The notes under the pieces were generated by a model that saw only the letters and a list, made by a program, of their open reading frames with translations, made no database searches and was not told where the DNA came from. The translations under genes were made by a program, and so were the position numbers. Of a stretch of DNA of 35,191 nucleotides, positions 8,451 through 19,000 are shown piece by piece. The stretch covers positions 1 to 35,191 of the forward strand of contig JAFGOX010000041.1 in NCBI GenBank assembly GCA_016926295.1, given 5' to 3'. Positions within the stretch are counted from its first letter, which is position 1, and the number at the start of each line of letters is the position of its first letter. This DNA is from Candidatus Iainarchaeum sp. (GTDB lineage Archaea; Iainarchaeota; Iainarchaeia; JAFGOX01).

Positions 8451-10166
8451 ATGTACGCTGCTAAAAAGAAAATGCCGTTGTCCTTCAAGCACTTGCTTAT
8501 AGTTTTTGGACTTTCTATTTCAATAACTGTGGGAATAATCGCATTGCAGCTCATACTTAATATTAATATGCCCCCTATTCCAAAAATGGCAATAGGTTCG
8601 CCAAGGCTAGCAGAGGCAGAGCTTAAGTTCAGCGCAGCAGATTCTTTTGACCCTGACGGGAAAATAGTCGAGCATTTTTGGAATTTCGGCGATGGACTGG
8701 GCGCCAAAGGAAAGGATGTGACACACACTTATCTATCTGAAGGAACATACAATCTGACATTAACTGTAAGAGATGATGATGGCGGCGATGCATCACTAAG
8801 CCATGACCTTGTTATCATGCCAAGAAACATGCCCCCTGTAATTAGCGTTAATTATTCACAATCTTTCTTTACAATGACTCACCAGACTTTCGACGCAAGC
8901 GCATCAACTGATGAAGGGGCAATAGTAAGCTATTCATGGAATTTCGGAGATGGCGAAATCCTCACAGGGCCTGTTGTTACAAAAACATGGTACAAACCAG
9001 GAAATTACCAAGTGATACTGGATATTGTTGATAATTACGGAGCAACTGCAACACAAATTTTTGATATCTCTGTTGTAAATTCCCCACCAACGATTAATTT
9101 GAAAATAAGTAAAATAACTGCAGAGGCAAATGACCCTATAGATTTCGATGCATCAGACTCAACTGACAGAGAAGGGACTGTAGAGGGATACCTTTGGGAT
9201 TTCGGGGACGGAACAACTGCAACCGAACCAAAAGTAACGCACAAGTTCAGTCAGCCCGGAGAGTATAATGTAAACTTTACTGCAACAGACAATGACGGGG
9301 TAATTGAAACAAAACTAACAAAAATAAACATAATCGGAAATTACTGGCCGACTGCTGAGGCCGGAGAATCCTTCTCTGTAAGGGTTTTCAGCAATTTTGT
9401 TTTTGACGGAACCGGCGCGGATGCAGACGGGAAAATAGTTTTATATGAATGGGATGTTGAAAGCGACGGAATATACGACCTTAAATCAGAAAATACAGGA
9501 AGTTTGCAATACAGATACAATGAAACAGGAACATACACTGCAACATTAAGGGTTACTGATGATGAAGGCGCAACAGGAACTGACACAGTGACTGTGACAG
9601 TAAGGGACCAGAACAAAGCACCTACTGCGATGATGACCGTAGGAAACCAAAAAATAAAAGTAAACACAGACATAACATTCGACGCAACCCCTTCCTCTGA
9701 CTCTGACGGACAAATAGCAAGGTATGAATGGAACTTCGGGGACGGGTTCAAGTCCGATAAAAAAGTGGTAAAGCACCAGTATCCAAGTGATGGAAAATAC
9801 ACAGTAATATTAACTGTGGAAGACAATGAAGCCGCCAGAAACTCAATTTCAAAATACGTGATTGTTTACACTACTGCAAAAGACGAGGATGACTGGGTAA
9901 AACCCGTACCAGTAATAAGCTACAGGAAACTGGACTCACTGGTTTTTGAATTCTCAGACAACTCTTACGACCCTGACGGATACATAGCAAACAGAAAATG
10001 GGATTTCAATGGGGATGGAACCTTTGACGTCGACACAAACGAATGGGTTACCCCGATAAAAAAACAGTACACTTACGAAAAGGCCGGCAGCTATCTGGTC
10101 AAGCTCCTGGTAACTGATGATGACGGGGCTACAAAGTACCAGACGCAGTACATCTGGGTCGACTGA
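8451..10166 (+). CDS. Membrane-anchored exported protein with about six PKD domains
   Basis: N-terminal hydrophobic anchor; repeated FDxxxSxDxDGxIxxYxWxFGDG...HxYxxxGxYxxxLxVxDDxG units. Confidence 0.9.
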   Translation: MYAAKKKMPLSFKHLLIVFGLSISITVGIIALQLILNINMPPIPKMAIGSPRLAEAELKFSAADSFDPDGKIVEHFWNFGDGLGAKGKDVTHTYLSEGTYNLTLTVRDDDGGDASLSHDLVIMPRNMPPVISVNYSQSFFTMTHQTFDASASTDEGAIVSYSWNFGDGEILTGPVVTKTWYKPGNYQVILDIVDNYGATATQIFDISVVNSPPTINLKISKITAEANDPIDFDASDSTDREGTVEGYLWDFGDGTTATEPKVTHKFSQPGEYNVNFTATDNDGVIETKLTKINIIGNYWPTAEAGESFSVRVFSNFVFDGTGADADGKIVLYEWDVESDGIYDLKSENTGSLQYRYNETGTYTATLRVTDDEGATGTDTVTVTVRDQNKAPTAMMTVGNQKIKVNTDITFDATPSSDSDGQIARYEWNFGDGFKSDKKVVKHQYPSDGKYTVILTVEDNEAARNSISKYVIVYTTAKDEDDWVKPVPVISYRKLDSLVFEFSDNSYDPDGYIANRKWDFNGDGTFDVDTNEWVTPIKKQYTYEKAGSYLVKLLVTDDDGATKYQTQYIWVD

Positions 10167-10219
10167 AAGCTATTTAAAGCTAATTATGCATAGTATTTGT
10201 ATCTTATTGGCCGTTTTGA

Positions 10220-10246
10220 CTATCTTAGGATAGGAGGTCGCGATAG
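10220..10246 (+). promoter_or_regulatory. L1 mRNA leader with alternative hairpins around the SD
   Basis: CTATC (10220-10224) can pair with GATAG at 10229-10233 or GATAG at 10242-10246; SD AGGAGG lies at 10232-10237. Confidence 0.35.
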
Positions 10247-10247
10247 A

Positions 10248-10898
10248 ATGGTAAAGAAAGAAGAAATTGCACAGGCAATAGTCAAAGCTAAGGAATCGGA
10301 AAAGAAACGCAAATTTTCCCAAAGCGTAGATTTGATTGTAAACCTGAGAAAAATGGAATTCAAAGATCCTAGCAAAAGGTTCAACCTAGAGTTAACCCTG
10401 CCAAAAGGCCTTGGAAAAAATAAAAAAGGCGCTTTGTTCGCAAAGAGAATCATGGCAGACGAGGCAGCAGGAAAAATCGACAAAATCATAAGGGAAGAAG
10501 AGCTTGAAAAGCTTTCAAAGAAGGAAATAAAGAAACTTGCAGAAGAATACGATTTCTTCCTTGCAGATGTTACCCTGATGACAGTAATTGGTAAGAAAAT
10601 GGGTACAATCCTTGGTCCAAGGAGAAAAATGCCAAAACCACTACCTGATGTTAAAGCATTGCCAGTAATCTTGCCAAAATTAAAAAATACAGTTTTAATC
10701 TCAAATATAAGAAACGGAGAATTGGTATTGCATGCAAGCATTGGAACAGAAGCAATGTCTGATGAAGACCTTGTTACAAATGCAATGACAATACTAAATG
10801 CAATAATCGCAAAAATCCCAAGTGAAAAAGAAAACATCAGATCAATGATTATAAAAACAACAATGGGCAAACCAGTCAAGATTGAGGTGGCAGCATGA
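10248..10898 (+). CDS. rpl1: 50S ribosomal protein L1
   Basis: FNLELTLPKGLGKNKKGALFA..., GTILGPRRKMPKPLP; start reassigned to ATG 10248 behind AGGAGG. Confidence 0.95.
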   Translation: MVKKEEIAQAIVKAKESEKKRKFSQSVDLIVNLRKMEFKDPSKRFNLELTLPKGLGKNKKGALFAKRIMADEAAGKIDKIIREEELEKLSKKEIKKLAEEYDFFLADVTLMTVIGKKMGTILGPRRKMPKPLPDVKALPVILPKLKNTVLISNIRNGELVLHASIGTEAMSDEDLVTNAMTILNAIIAKIPSEKENIRSMIIKTTMGKPVKIEVAA

Positions 10899-11956
10899 GC
10901 GCAGGAAAATTGAAAACCAAAAGTTTTCAAAATTCAACGCCCGGCGTTGAAGAATTCAGGAAAGGCGCTGAAAAGCCAGCTGCATGGAAAGCAGAGGCAG
11001 TAAGTGAGCTTGCAAATCTATTAGGCAGCTACAATACTGTTGCCCTTGCAAACATTAGTGGCCTACCTGCCGCACAACTTCAGACAATCAGAAAAGGTCT
11101 TCACAAAGACGTCAAAATTATCATGACCCGAAGAAGCCTTCTTAAAAGAAGCCTTGAAATAGTGAAAAAGAAAAACCTTGAGAAATTAAGCGACAATATT
11201 AACGGACCGTTTGTATTACTTTTATCAAACAACAATCCATTTGAATTATACAACACAGTAAACAAGAAAAAATCAAAAGCACCGGCAAAAGCAGGAATGA
11301 TTGCACCAAACGATATTGTTGTTAAGGAAATGGACACAGGAATTCCACCAGGGCCTGCACTGACAGATTTGAAAGTTGCAGGACTTGATGTAGCTCCGAT
11401 AGGCGGAACTATCAAAGTAAAGAAAGATTGCACTCTAACAAAGGCCGGAGAAGAAATTAACAGCGCAGTTGCAAATGCACTGGGAAAACTTGGCCTTAAA
11501 CCAATGGAAATTGGTATCAATATAGCCGCAATTTGGGAAAAGGAAATGGTTTACAGCGCAGATGTGTTACGCATAGACGAGGACGAAGTAAGAGCAAAAT
11601 ACAGCACTGCGGCGATGAATGCATTCAACTTGGCTTTCAGCATTGGCTACTTCACAACAGACAACATCAAGTTGTTCATACAAAAAGCAGCAAGGGAAGC
11701 AAAATCACTGGCAAGAGAGGCAAACATACTAACATCAGAAACAGTGGGCGAAGTTCTTGCAAAAGCAGACATGCAGGCAAAAGCAATTTCTGCAAAATTA
11801 GGGGATTACGCTTCAAAAGCCGTTGAAGAATCTTCAGAGCAAAGCACTGAAGAAAAACAACCAGAGGTTGTTGAAAAGAAACCAGAAGAAACTCCTGCTG
11901 AACCTTCCGCAGAAGAACCAAAAGAAGAAGCACCAGAAGGAGAAAAAACTGAATAA
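10895..11956 (+). CDS. rpl10: 50S ribosomal protein L10 (aP0)
   Basis: L10 domain followed by insertion domain [32 protein letters not shown] overlap with L1. Confidence 0.94.
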   Translation: MSAGKLKTKSFQNSTPGVEEFRKGAEKPAAWKAEAVSELANLLGSYNTVALANISGLPAAQLQTIRKGLHKDVKIIMTRRSLLKRSLEIVKKKNLEKLSDNINGPFVLLLSNNNPFELYNTVNKKKSKAPAKAGMIAPNDIVVKEMDTGIPPGPALTDLKVAGLDVAPIGGTIKVKKDCTLTKAGEEINSAVANALGKLGLKPMEIGINIAAIWEKEMVYSADVLRIDEDEVRAKYSTAAMNAFNLAFSIGYFTTDNIKLFIQKAAREAKSLAREANILTSETVGEVLAKADMQAKAISAKLGDYASKAVEESSEQSTEEKQPEVVEKKPEETPAEPSAEEPKEEAPEGEKTE

Positions 11957-11988
11957 AAATTAAGAAATATTCACTAGGAGGTAATAGA

Positions 11989-12294
11989 ATGGAATACGTA
12001 TACGCAAGCATGTTGTTACACAGCGCAGGTCAGGAAATAAACGAAGCAAATGTAAAGAAAGTTCTTGACGCAGCCGGCGTTAAAGCAGACGACGGAAGAG
12101 TAAAAGCACTTATCGCTTCCTTAAAAGACGTAAATATCGAAGAAGCAATCAAATCCGCAGCAGTTCCAGTAGCCGCAGCAGCACCCACAGCACCAGCAGC
12201 TGGTGGAGCAAAGAAGGAAGAGAAGAAAGAGGAAGAAGATGGTGCCAAGGCAGAAGAAAGCGCAGCAGCAGGTCTTGGAGCATTATTCGGTTAA
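11989..12294 (+). CDS. rpl12: 50S ribosomal protein L12 (aP1)
   Basis: [31 protein letters not shown]...[10 protein letters not shown]. Confidence 0.97.
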   Translation: MEYVYASMLLHSAGQEINEANVKKVLDAAGVKADDGRVKALIASLKDVNIEEAIKSAAVPVAAAAPTAPAAGGAKKEEKKEEEDGAKAEESAAAGLGALFG

Positions 12295-12335
12295 GCCCTT
12301 ACTTCCTTTACTTTTTTTGTTTTAGGTAAGGGCTT
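12293..12335 (+). terminator. Stem with T-rich loop at end of the L1-L10-L12 unit
   Basis: Perfect 10-bp inverted repeat AAGCCCTTAC (12293-12302) / GTAAGGGCTT (12326-12335) starting within the L12 stop; loop is pyrimidine/T-rich (CTTTTTTTGTTTT). Confidence 0.55.
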
Positions 12336-12372
12336 CGAAAACCTTTTTATATAGAGCCATTTATATCTCTAC

Positions 12373-12654
12373 ATGGCAAAGAAAACTGTTTCAAAGAGAA
12401 CTGTATCTGAGAGTTCAGAAAAAAAACAGACTAAACTTTTAATCAAATACTTGAACTTTTGGGGAACTGAAATCTCATATTTGGCATTAATTTTCCTGGC
12501 TCTTTTCTCATTGCTGATAATCGGCGCAATGGGTTACCAACTAGATGAAACAAGCCGCTATCTTATTTACACAATAATCGCAATGGGATTCATTCTAGTT
12601 CTAACCGCACAATACAAAAGAAAGAGTCTGGAACGCGAACTGGAAAAGCTTTAG
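12373..12654 (+). CDS. Small two-TM membrane protein
   Basis: 93-aa ORF with two hydrophobic segments; TATA-like TTTTTATATAG upstream at about 12345. Confidence 0.65.
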   Translation: MAKKTVSKRTVSESSEKKQTKLLIKYLNFWGTEISYLALIFLALFSLLIIGAMGYQLDETSRYLIYTIIAMGFILVLTAQYKRKSLERELEKL

Positions 12655-12663
12655 GGTGAGCTA

Positions 12664-14808
12664 TTGCAGATAAAATGGGCAGTCCTCATATTTTTTCTAA
12701 TTATCACACTAGCTAATTTCGCTAGTGCTATCAGCATAATTCTTCCTGCTGTAACAAAGGATGAGGTCGGACTGACAACCACTTTAAACGTAGGTATAAC
12801 TGCAGGAAATGGGCGTGTTTTCATGGCAACAAGCCCCCTAATCAGCACAAATACCCAGAAATCTGCAAGAGATGCTGTGGATGCAGCAGAAATCTACCTT
12901 AAAGAGGACCTAAGCCGGTATGATGTGCTGTTTAGCATAGATTCAGTAGCTACACAAGTAGACGGCCCTTCTGCGGGGGCGGCAATGGCCTTAGGAGTTA
13001 TTGCAGAGATGCAGAAAAGGAATATCCCCTCATCAGTAAGCCTTACTGGGACAATAAACAAAGAGGGTGAAATAGGGTATGTTGGCGGTGTGTTTGAAAA
13101 AGCATTGGCCGCGCATGAAATAGGAGTAAGTCTTTTCATAATTCCAAAAGGGGAGGCAATGCAAACTGCCCTTGTAGAGGAAACGCATGAGGTAACTCCA
13201 GGGCAATATACAACAACCCCTGTAAGCAAAGAAGTTGACCTAAGAGAATATGGCCCAAAAAACTGGAATATGATAATTGTCGAGGCAAGCACAATAAAAG
13301 ATGTTGTCCAGTATGCTTTTGCAACAGACATTAACACCGTTGTAATAAGCGAAGAAGATGACTATCCTGAATTCGATGCAAACCCTCTGCCTTTAACTCC
13401 CCGATTAGAAGGTTTCAAAACTTTTGTAATAAATTTCCTTCAAAGATGCCAGACAAATGTCAGCAACGCAAATTCCGCACTGGCACAAACAACAATCACC
13501 GACCAGTCGGTTATAAAAATAATCGGCAGCGAAATAGGGCGCGCACAGGACATGATTGACCAGGCAAACACGCTTATTGACAAAAACTACCTTTACACTG
13601 CAGCAAACTACGCATTCCTAGCATCAAACTCAGCCAATCTCGCGAAAGAGATTTTAGAGCATCCTTCAGCAATAATAGCAGGCTCCGAATATTACAAAGA
13701 GCTAAAAAACCAAAACCGTGCAAATTTGAATCTGACAATGGCATCATTATCAAACATAAAAATAACGCGTAATAATGTTGACTGGATTGTCTCAGCAAAG
13801 CAAAGGGCGCTTTGGGCAAAGGCAGAACTCGACGCATTGGATTTCATAGTAAGCGTGCAGAGCACCGAAGAGGTAAGCGGCTTGGACAATCTAAGAAGTG
13901 TGATAAGTGCGCAGGAATGGATAAGCACTGCCGACGAAATGATAGAAATCGCCAAAACAAAGGGCGGGGATGTTCTGGACATATCAAATCTAAAATATCT
14001 GTCAAATAACAAGACTATCGAACTTGAGGACTTAATCTCAACCACAACAATATCTGCCGACAATCAGGAATTGTTCAGCAGGTATTTTAATAGTGCAAAA
14101 GAGGCAAACACAAACGGATGGTACCTAACATCAATATACTCTTCGGCAGTTGCAAAAGGAATAATTGAGAGCCAGCAGATAACCGACAGAATAGTCTCAT
14201 CAACTGTCGACACAACTCAGCTTTTATCAGTACTGGAAAGCGACCTAAAGAACATGGAGGGAAGTGTTGAAAGCGCGCCGGCGCAGTTTGCAGAACTGTT
14301 CTGGCAGCACGCAAACTATTACAAGGATGCGGCAATATACCACAAAGAGCACCAGAAAAGCGACAAGGCCGAATCCGAGTTAAGCACAGGAATACTTCTC
14401 ATGTTCACATCAAAAAAATTAACAGATTATTCTAATGAAGCATACTCGCAAATAATATTCACAGAAGAAATTATCGAGGAAGAAACAGGCAGAATCTTGA
14501 TAAAATCAACGCCCAGCCTAATTGAAACTCTGCTTGCAATAACTGTGATACTTGGAATACTTGCAATAACAAGCATAACCTTAATCAAGACAAAATCGCA
14601 CTTTACAAAGGAACTACAAGCAATTGAGGAACCTGCACCCCAATATCCTGCAAACAGAGACGTTTCGCTTGATATAAAAACGTATGAGATTGCATTAAAG
14701 CATGCGAGAGAAGATTACCACAATAAGAAAATAAGCAAAATAAAATATGACAAACTATCAACGGCCTATGAAAACAAATTAAAAGAGCTTAGAAAGGAAA
14801 GAAGATAA
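12664..14808 (+). CDS. Exported, membrane-anchored Lon-like (S16-type) serine protease without AAA+ domain, COG1750-like
   Basis: TTG start after GGGTGA; signal-like N-terminus; DGPSAGAAMALG (catalytic Ser) and GGVFEKALAA (catalytic Lys); C-terminal TM and short cytoplasmic tail. Confidence 0.82.
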   Translation: MQIKWAVLIFFLIITLANFASAISIILPAVTKDEVGLTTTLNVGITAGNGRVFMATSPLISTNTQKSARDAVDAAEIYLKEDLSRYDVLFSIDSVATQVDGPSAGAAMALGVIAEMQKRNIPSSVSLTGTINKEGEIGYVGGVFEKALAAHEIGVSLFIIPKGEAMQTALVEETHEVTPGQYTTTPVSKEVDLREYGPKNWNMIIVEASTIKDVVQYAFATDINTVVISEEDDYPEFDANPLPLTPRLEGFKTFVINFLQRCQTNVSNANSALAQTTITDQSVIKIIGSEIGRAQDMIDQANTLIDKNYLYTAANYAFLASNSANLAKEILEHPSAIIAGSEYYKELKNQNRANLNLTMASLSNIKITRNNVDWIVSAKQRALWAKAELDALDFIVSVQSTEEVSGLDNLRSVISAQEWISTADEMIEIAKTKGGDVLDISNLKYLSNNKTIELEDLISTTTISADNQELFSRYFNSAKEANTNGWYLTSIYSSAVAKGIIESQQITDRIVSSTVDTTQLLSVLESDLKNMEGSVESAPAQFAELFWQHANYYKDAAIYHKEHQKSDKAESELSTGILLMFTSKKLTDYSNEAYSQIIFTEEIIEEETGRILIKSTPSLIETLLAITVILGILAITSITLIKTKSHFTKELQAIEEPAPQYPANRDVSLDIKTYEIALKHAREDYHNKKISKIKYDKLSTAYENKLKELRKERR

Positions 14809-14810
14809 TC

Positions 14811-16049
14811 TTATTCTTCTTCCTCAGCAAGCTTAACTTCCTTTATTCCTTCTTTAGCCACATTCTTTACCTTAGGTCTTTGCCTGCTTACCACAAATAC
14901 GCCAACCGTACTTATTATCGCTGTGCTAAGTATTACTGTGAAAACAACATCTGCAAACCATGCGGTTCCTGCAAGGCCCATTGAGAATGGCAATGAAGCA
15001 AGAACAGCAGCCGCCAAACCCCTTGGCACCATAACGGTCATTACTTTGATGTCCAGTTGCTTTCCGTATGATGCAACCTTTGCTGCCAGTGGCCTAAGCG
15101 CCAAAATTCCTGCAGATATTACAATACCCATAAGCAAATAATAAAATTCCCCGATTGTAACAAGGATTCCCATGTAAACAAAGAAGAAAGTCCTGATAAA
15201 GAAAGTGACCAATGAGTGGAAGTTCTTTGTTGTCTCATCTAATCCGAATTCAACTTTCTGGTATTTCAGCATTGTTGATATCGCCTTTCCATTACCCAGA
15301 ACCAGACCGAACATAAGGCATGCAAATGCTCCGCTACCGCCTAATGCCTCTGCGCAGGCGTAGATAAGGAAAAGCATTGAGAATGTAACAACGTAAGCAT
15401 ACTGCTCGCGTATAAGGTGCCTTAAAGCGGGGAGCCACGCAAGACCTACCACTAGGCCCAGCATTGCACCAATAGAGAATGCGCCAGCAACTGACTTTGC
15501 GGCATCAAAGGGCGCCATTCCGGTAATAACCGTCTGTATAATTGCAATCGTGACAACAATACAAAGCACGTCGGTAACTGCTGACTCTATGCTAAGCACA
15601 ATTTTAGTATCATCTCCTACACCCGGTATCCTTGCAACTAACGGAATAACAATCGGAGAGCTAACTCCGCCAACAATTGCTCCAAGAAGAACACCATTAA
15701 GGACTGATTCTCCACTTGCTACAACTACAACCGCAGTAACAAGCAAAGACATTAAGAATGCGCACAAAGCCAAAAGAGTTCCACGCGGCGCCTCACGAAT
15801 AACCTTGTAAAGGTTCATATTAAGTCCGCCATCAAACAGAATAATTATAATAGCCACGGCCGCAAACATCTCTGAAACCTGCATGAACAAAGACGGGTCA
15901 ACAACGTTAAACAGAGGCCCCAAAGCCAAACCAAAAAAAAGCAACCAAATTACGTTTGGTATTGCGGTTCTTTTGAAAATGTACTCGCCAAAGAAGCCTA
16001 ATAGCATTACGGCTCCAATCAACACAAGAGGTATTATAACATCTGCCAT
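14811..16049 (-). CDS. NhaP-type (CPA1) cation/proton antiporter
   Basis: About 12 hydrophobic helices; ILFDGGLNM, GGVSSPIVIP, SIESAVTDVLCIV motifs. Confidence 0.85.
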   Translation of the reverse strand: MADVIIPLVLIGAVMLLGFFGEYIFKRTAIPNVIWLLFFGLALGPLFNVVDPSLFMQVSEMFAAVAIIIILFDGGLNMNLYKVIREAPRGTLLALCAFLMSLLVTAVVVVASGESVLNGVLLGAIVGGVSSPIVIPLVARIPGVGDDTKIVLSIESAVTDVLCIVVTIAIIQTVITGMAPFDAAKSVAGAFSIGAMLGLVVGLAWLPALRHLIREQYAYVVTFSMLFLIYACAEALGGSGAFACLMFGLVLGNGKAISTMLKYQKVEFGLDETTKNFHSLVTFFIRTFFFVYMGILVTIGEFYYLLMGIVISAGILALRPLAAKVASYGKQLDIKVMTVMVPRGLAAAVLASLPFSMGLAGTAWFADVVFTVILSTAIISTVGVFVVSRQRPKVKNVAKEGIKEVKLAEEEE

Positions 16050-16099
16050 TTAATCCCTACTAGATTAGTTGCTGGGCTTTTTAATAGTTTCGCATGGGA

Positions 16100-19000
16100 T
16101 TATTCTTCTATTTTAATCGTTTCATCTGTAATCGGCTTCTGAACATCCTTGCCTGAAAGCTTTAATCCGACTACAGAAGAGCCATCTGCACCCCTGGCCA
16201 CACCAATTACCTGGTCCACAGCCCTGATTACTATGTCATTGTGGCTGATAATCACAAACTGTGAAATGTTTGCATAGTTTTTCAGCAGACCGCCAAGTTT
16301 GTTTGCATTAACTGCATCTAAAGCCGCATCGGCCTCATCCAAAATATAAAACGGCGCAGGTTTGTGCTGCTGTATTGCAAACAGGAAAGCCAAGGAAGTG
16401 AGTGTTTTCTCACCGCCACTCAACGCGTCTATATTCCTGAGCATTGCCCTGCCTTTTGGAGCCGCCTCAATAAGCAGACCTGAATTGAACAGGTCTTCCT
16501 CATTGTCAATCTTAAGCGTTCCTTTGCCTTCAGTAAGCTGCGGATAAACAGTCTCAAAGTTCACTCTGATTGAATCGAATGTTTCTCTAAAGGCTTTTTC
16601 CCTCTTAGAATCAATCTTTGATATCATATCGAGAACTACTTCTCTCTCGCGTCTCAAAATGTCAATCTTTTCCTCAATCTCATTAATCTTCTGAAGATAC
16701 TCATCGTAAAGAGTAAGGGCGCGCATATTGACTGCGCCAAGAGCTTCGATTTTTGCTTCAAGCTCCGGAAGCTGCCTCATTAGGTCACTAACCGAATCCT
16801 TGAGCGGCTCAACGCCAACATATTGCTTGAATTCCTCTTTCAAATCTGCCAGCTTTGTCTCGACTTTTGCCATGTTGATTCTGGCCTCATTAACAGACGA
16901 TTCTATTCCGCTTATTCGGCCAAGATGCTTGCCTTTTGACATTCCCAGCTCTTCAAGCTTCTTGTCAACCGCATCTTTTCTTTCCAATAAAGTTTCAAGG
17001 CTCTTTGAAGTCTTCCTTAATTCAATCTCTTTCTTTTCAAGCTCTTTTGAAAGGATTGTGATACTGTTATTCGAAACCTTTATTTCATTGTCAAATGAAT
17101 CTGTTTCTTTTGAAATATTTTCAATCTGCGCAACAGTTTCTTTCTTTCTGATTTCAAGACCCTGCTCAATTTCAGTCTTAAGTCTCTGAACACCTACAGT
17201 CTGGGTTGACATCGACTCTTTCAATGCATCTATCTGCTTGCTCAAGTCGTCTATCTCCAGTCTGCTTTTGCTTGCACGAGATTTTGCAACCAGGGTTTCT
17301 ATCTCTTTCTTCTCAGTTTCCAGTTGGCTTATCTTTGTCAATAGTTTCTCTGATTCTTTCTTCTTAAGCTTAACATGTGATTCAATATCCTTAACAGAAA
17401 CAAGCAATCCCTTCTGCGTATCCCCTAGTTGCTCAGAAAGTATGTTTCTTTCTTTCTCAACTTCCTTGATTTTTCCCTCAATCTCTGCGCGCTTTTCCCT
17501 TAGCTCGTTTGACTCTATTCTCACGCGCTCGATATCGCTTAAGGCATTGCGCTTCATTGCCTCGACATCCATAACCTGCTGTTCAAGCTCCTTGACCCTT
17601 TTAACATCCTTAATCGTAAGCGTCTTCTTGTTCCTTGAACCACCAAGCATTACTCCGGAGGATTCTGATATATCGCCATCTTCGGTAACCATTCTTATTT
17701 TTCCGACGCCAACCTTTCTCGCACTCTCAATTTTGTCAATAACAAGTGTGTCTCCAAAAATATACTCAAATGCAGGCCTGAAAGATTCTCTGAAATCAAC
17801 CAGATTTATGGCAAAGTCAATTGCACCGGCATTCTTTGCAAGCGGTTTCACTTCTGCAGTAATGGCCCGCCCTCTGATTTTATTGAGCGGGATAAAGGCA
17901 ACCCTTCCAAGATTCTTCTTCTTTAGATAATTAATACAATCTGTTGCGGTCTTATCGTCATCCACCACAACATAAAACATCTTCGAGCCGATTGCAGTCT
18001 CGATTGCAACAGCATTATTATCAGAGTACTTGCACAAATCAGCGACAGTGCCGTATATTCCTGAAATTTCACTTTTCTTTTTTGCCTCAATAAGGGCGTC
18101 AACTCCGGGTGGCTGCATAAGTCCTGCTGATTTCAAGGTTGAAAGCGTTGTTTTAAGCGAAACATAATCCTCTCTTATTGCCTTAAGCTCGTTCTCAACT
18201 GTTTCAAATTTCTTGTTTACTCTTTTCTCTTCCTCAAAATATGATGATATGCTTCTGTTAACGGAGTCAAGTTCGTTCTTGTAGGATGCAAGCTCTTCTT
18301 CAATTGCATCATATCTTGACTGGGCTTTTTTGATTGCCTCTTCTGCGCCCTGAGACTGCTCCTTCTTTATTTCAATTTCCCTTGTGTATGCGTCAATCGC
18401 GGCTTTTAATAAATAGAACTGCTCTTTCAGTCCGTCAATCTCTATTGACTTCTTCCTGAGCTGTGACTCGTGTTCGTAAGCGGACTCGTCCTCTTGCTTG
18501 TATTTCTCAAGTAATTCAGTCTGCTTGTCTCGGAGGTCCTTTAATTTCTTAAGTTCTGGGGCATTCTTCTCTTCCAGTGCTTTCAGCTCATTCTCCTTCT
18601 GGGTAATTTCAGATTCAATATTTGACTGCCTTTCGCGCAACTCCTGAATCGCCTGTGTATTTTTGCTAATCTGCTCTTTTCTTGACTTTGTCTTTTCCTT
18701 GTTAAGCTCAATATCGGTTCTTAATTTTTCCATGTCCTGCGCAAGCTTTGTCTGACCTGCCCCACCAGATTCAAGGATTTCCTTGTTCAGGTCCTTGAGT
18801 TTTTTGTCCCATGTCGATATCTCCGCATCAAGTTCCTCAATCTTTTCCTTTGCCTCTTTTATTTTTGTATCGCTGCTCTCAAGCAGTTTCCTGTTGTGCT
18901 CAAAGTCTTTTTCATATCTCTGTATTTCAGAGCCAAGGACTGTTGATTTTATTCTTTTTACCTTTGTATTGAGTTCCTGGAATCTTTCAGCATCCTCTTT

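Noticed and set aside
8900-10166. Possible DNA-level tandem repeats in the PKD gene
   Set aside because: Repetition is at protein-domain level; nucleotide copies are diverged, so not a recent repeat array.
10220-10930. 236-aa ORF antisense to L1
   Set aside because: Shadow ORF (Ser/Phe/Ile-rich) opposite a conserved ribosomal protein.
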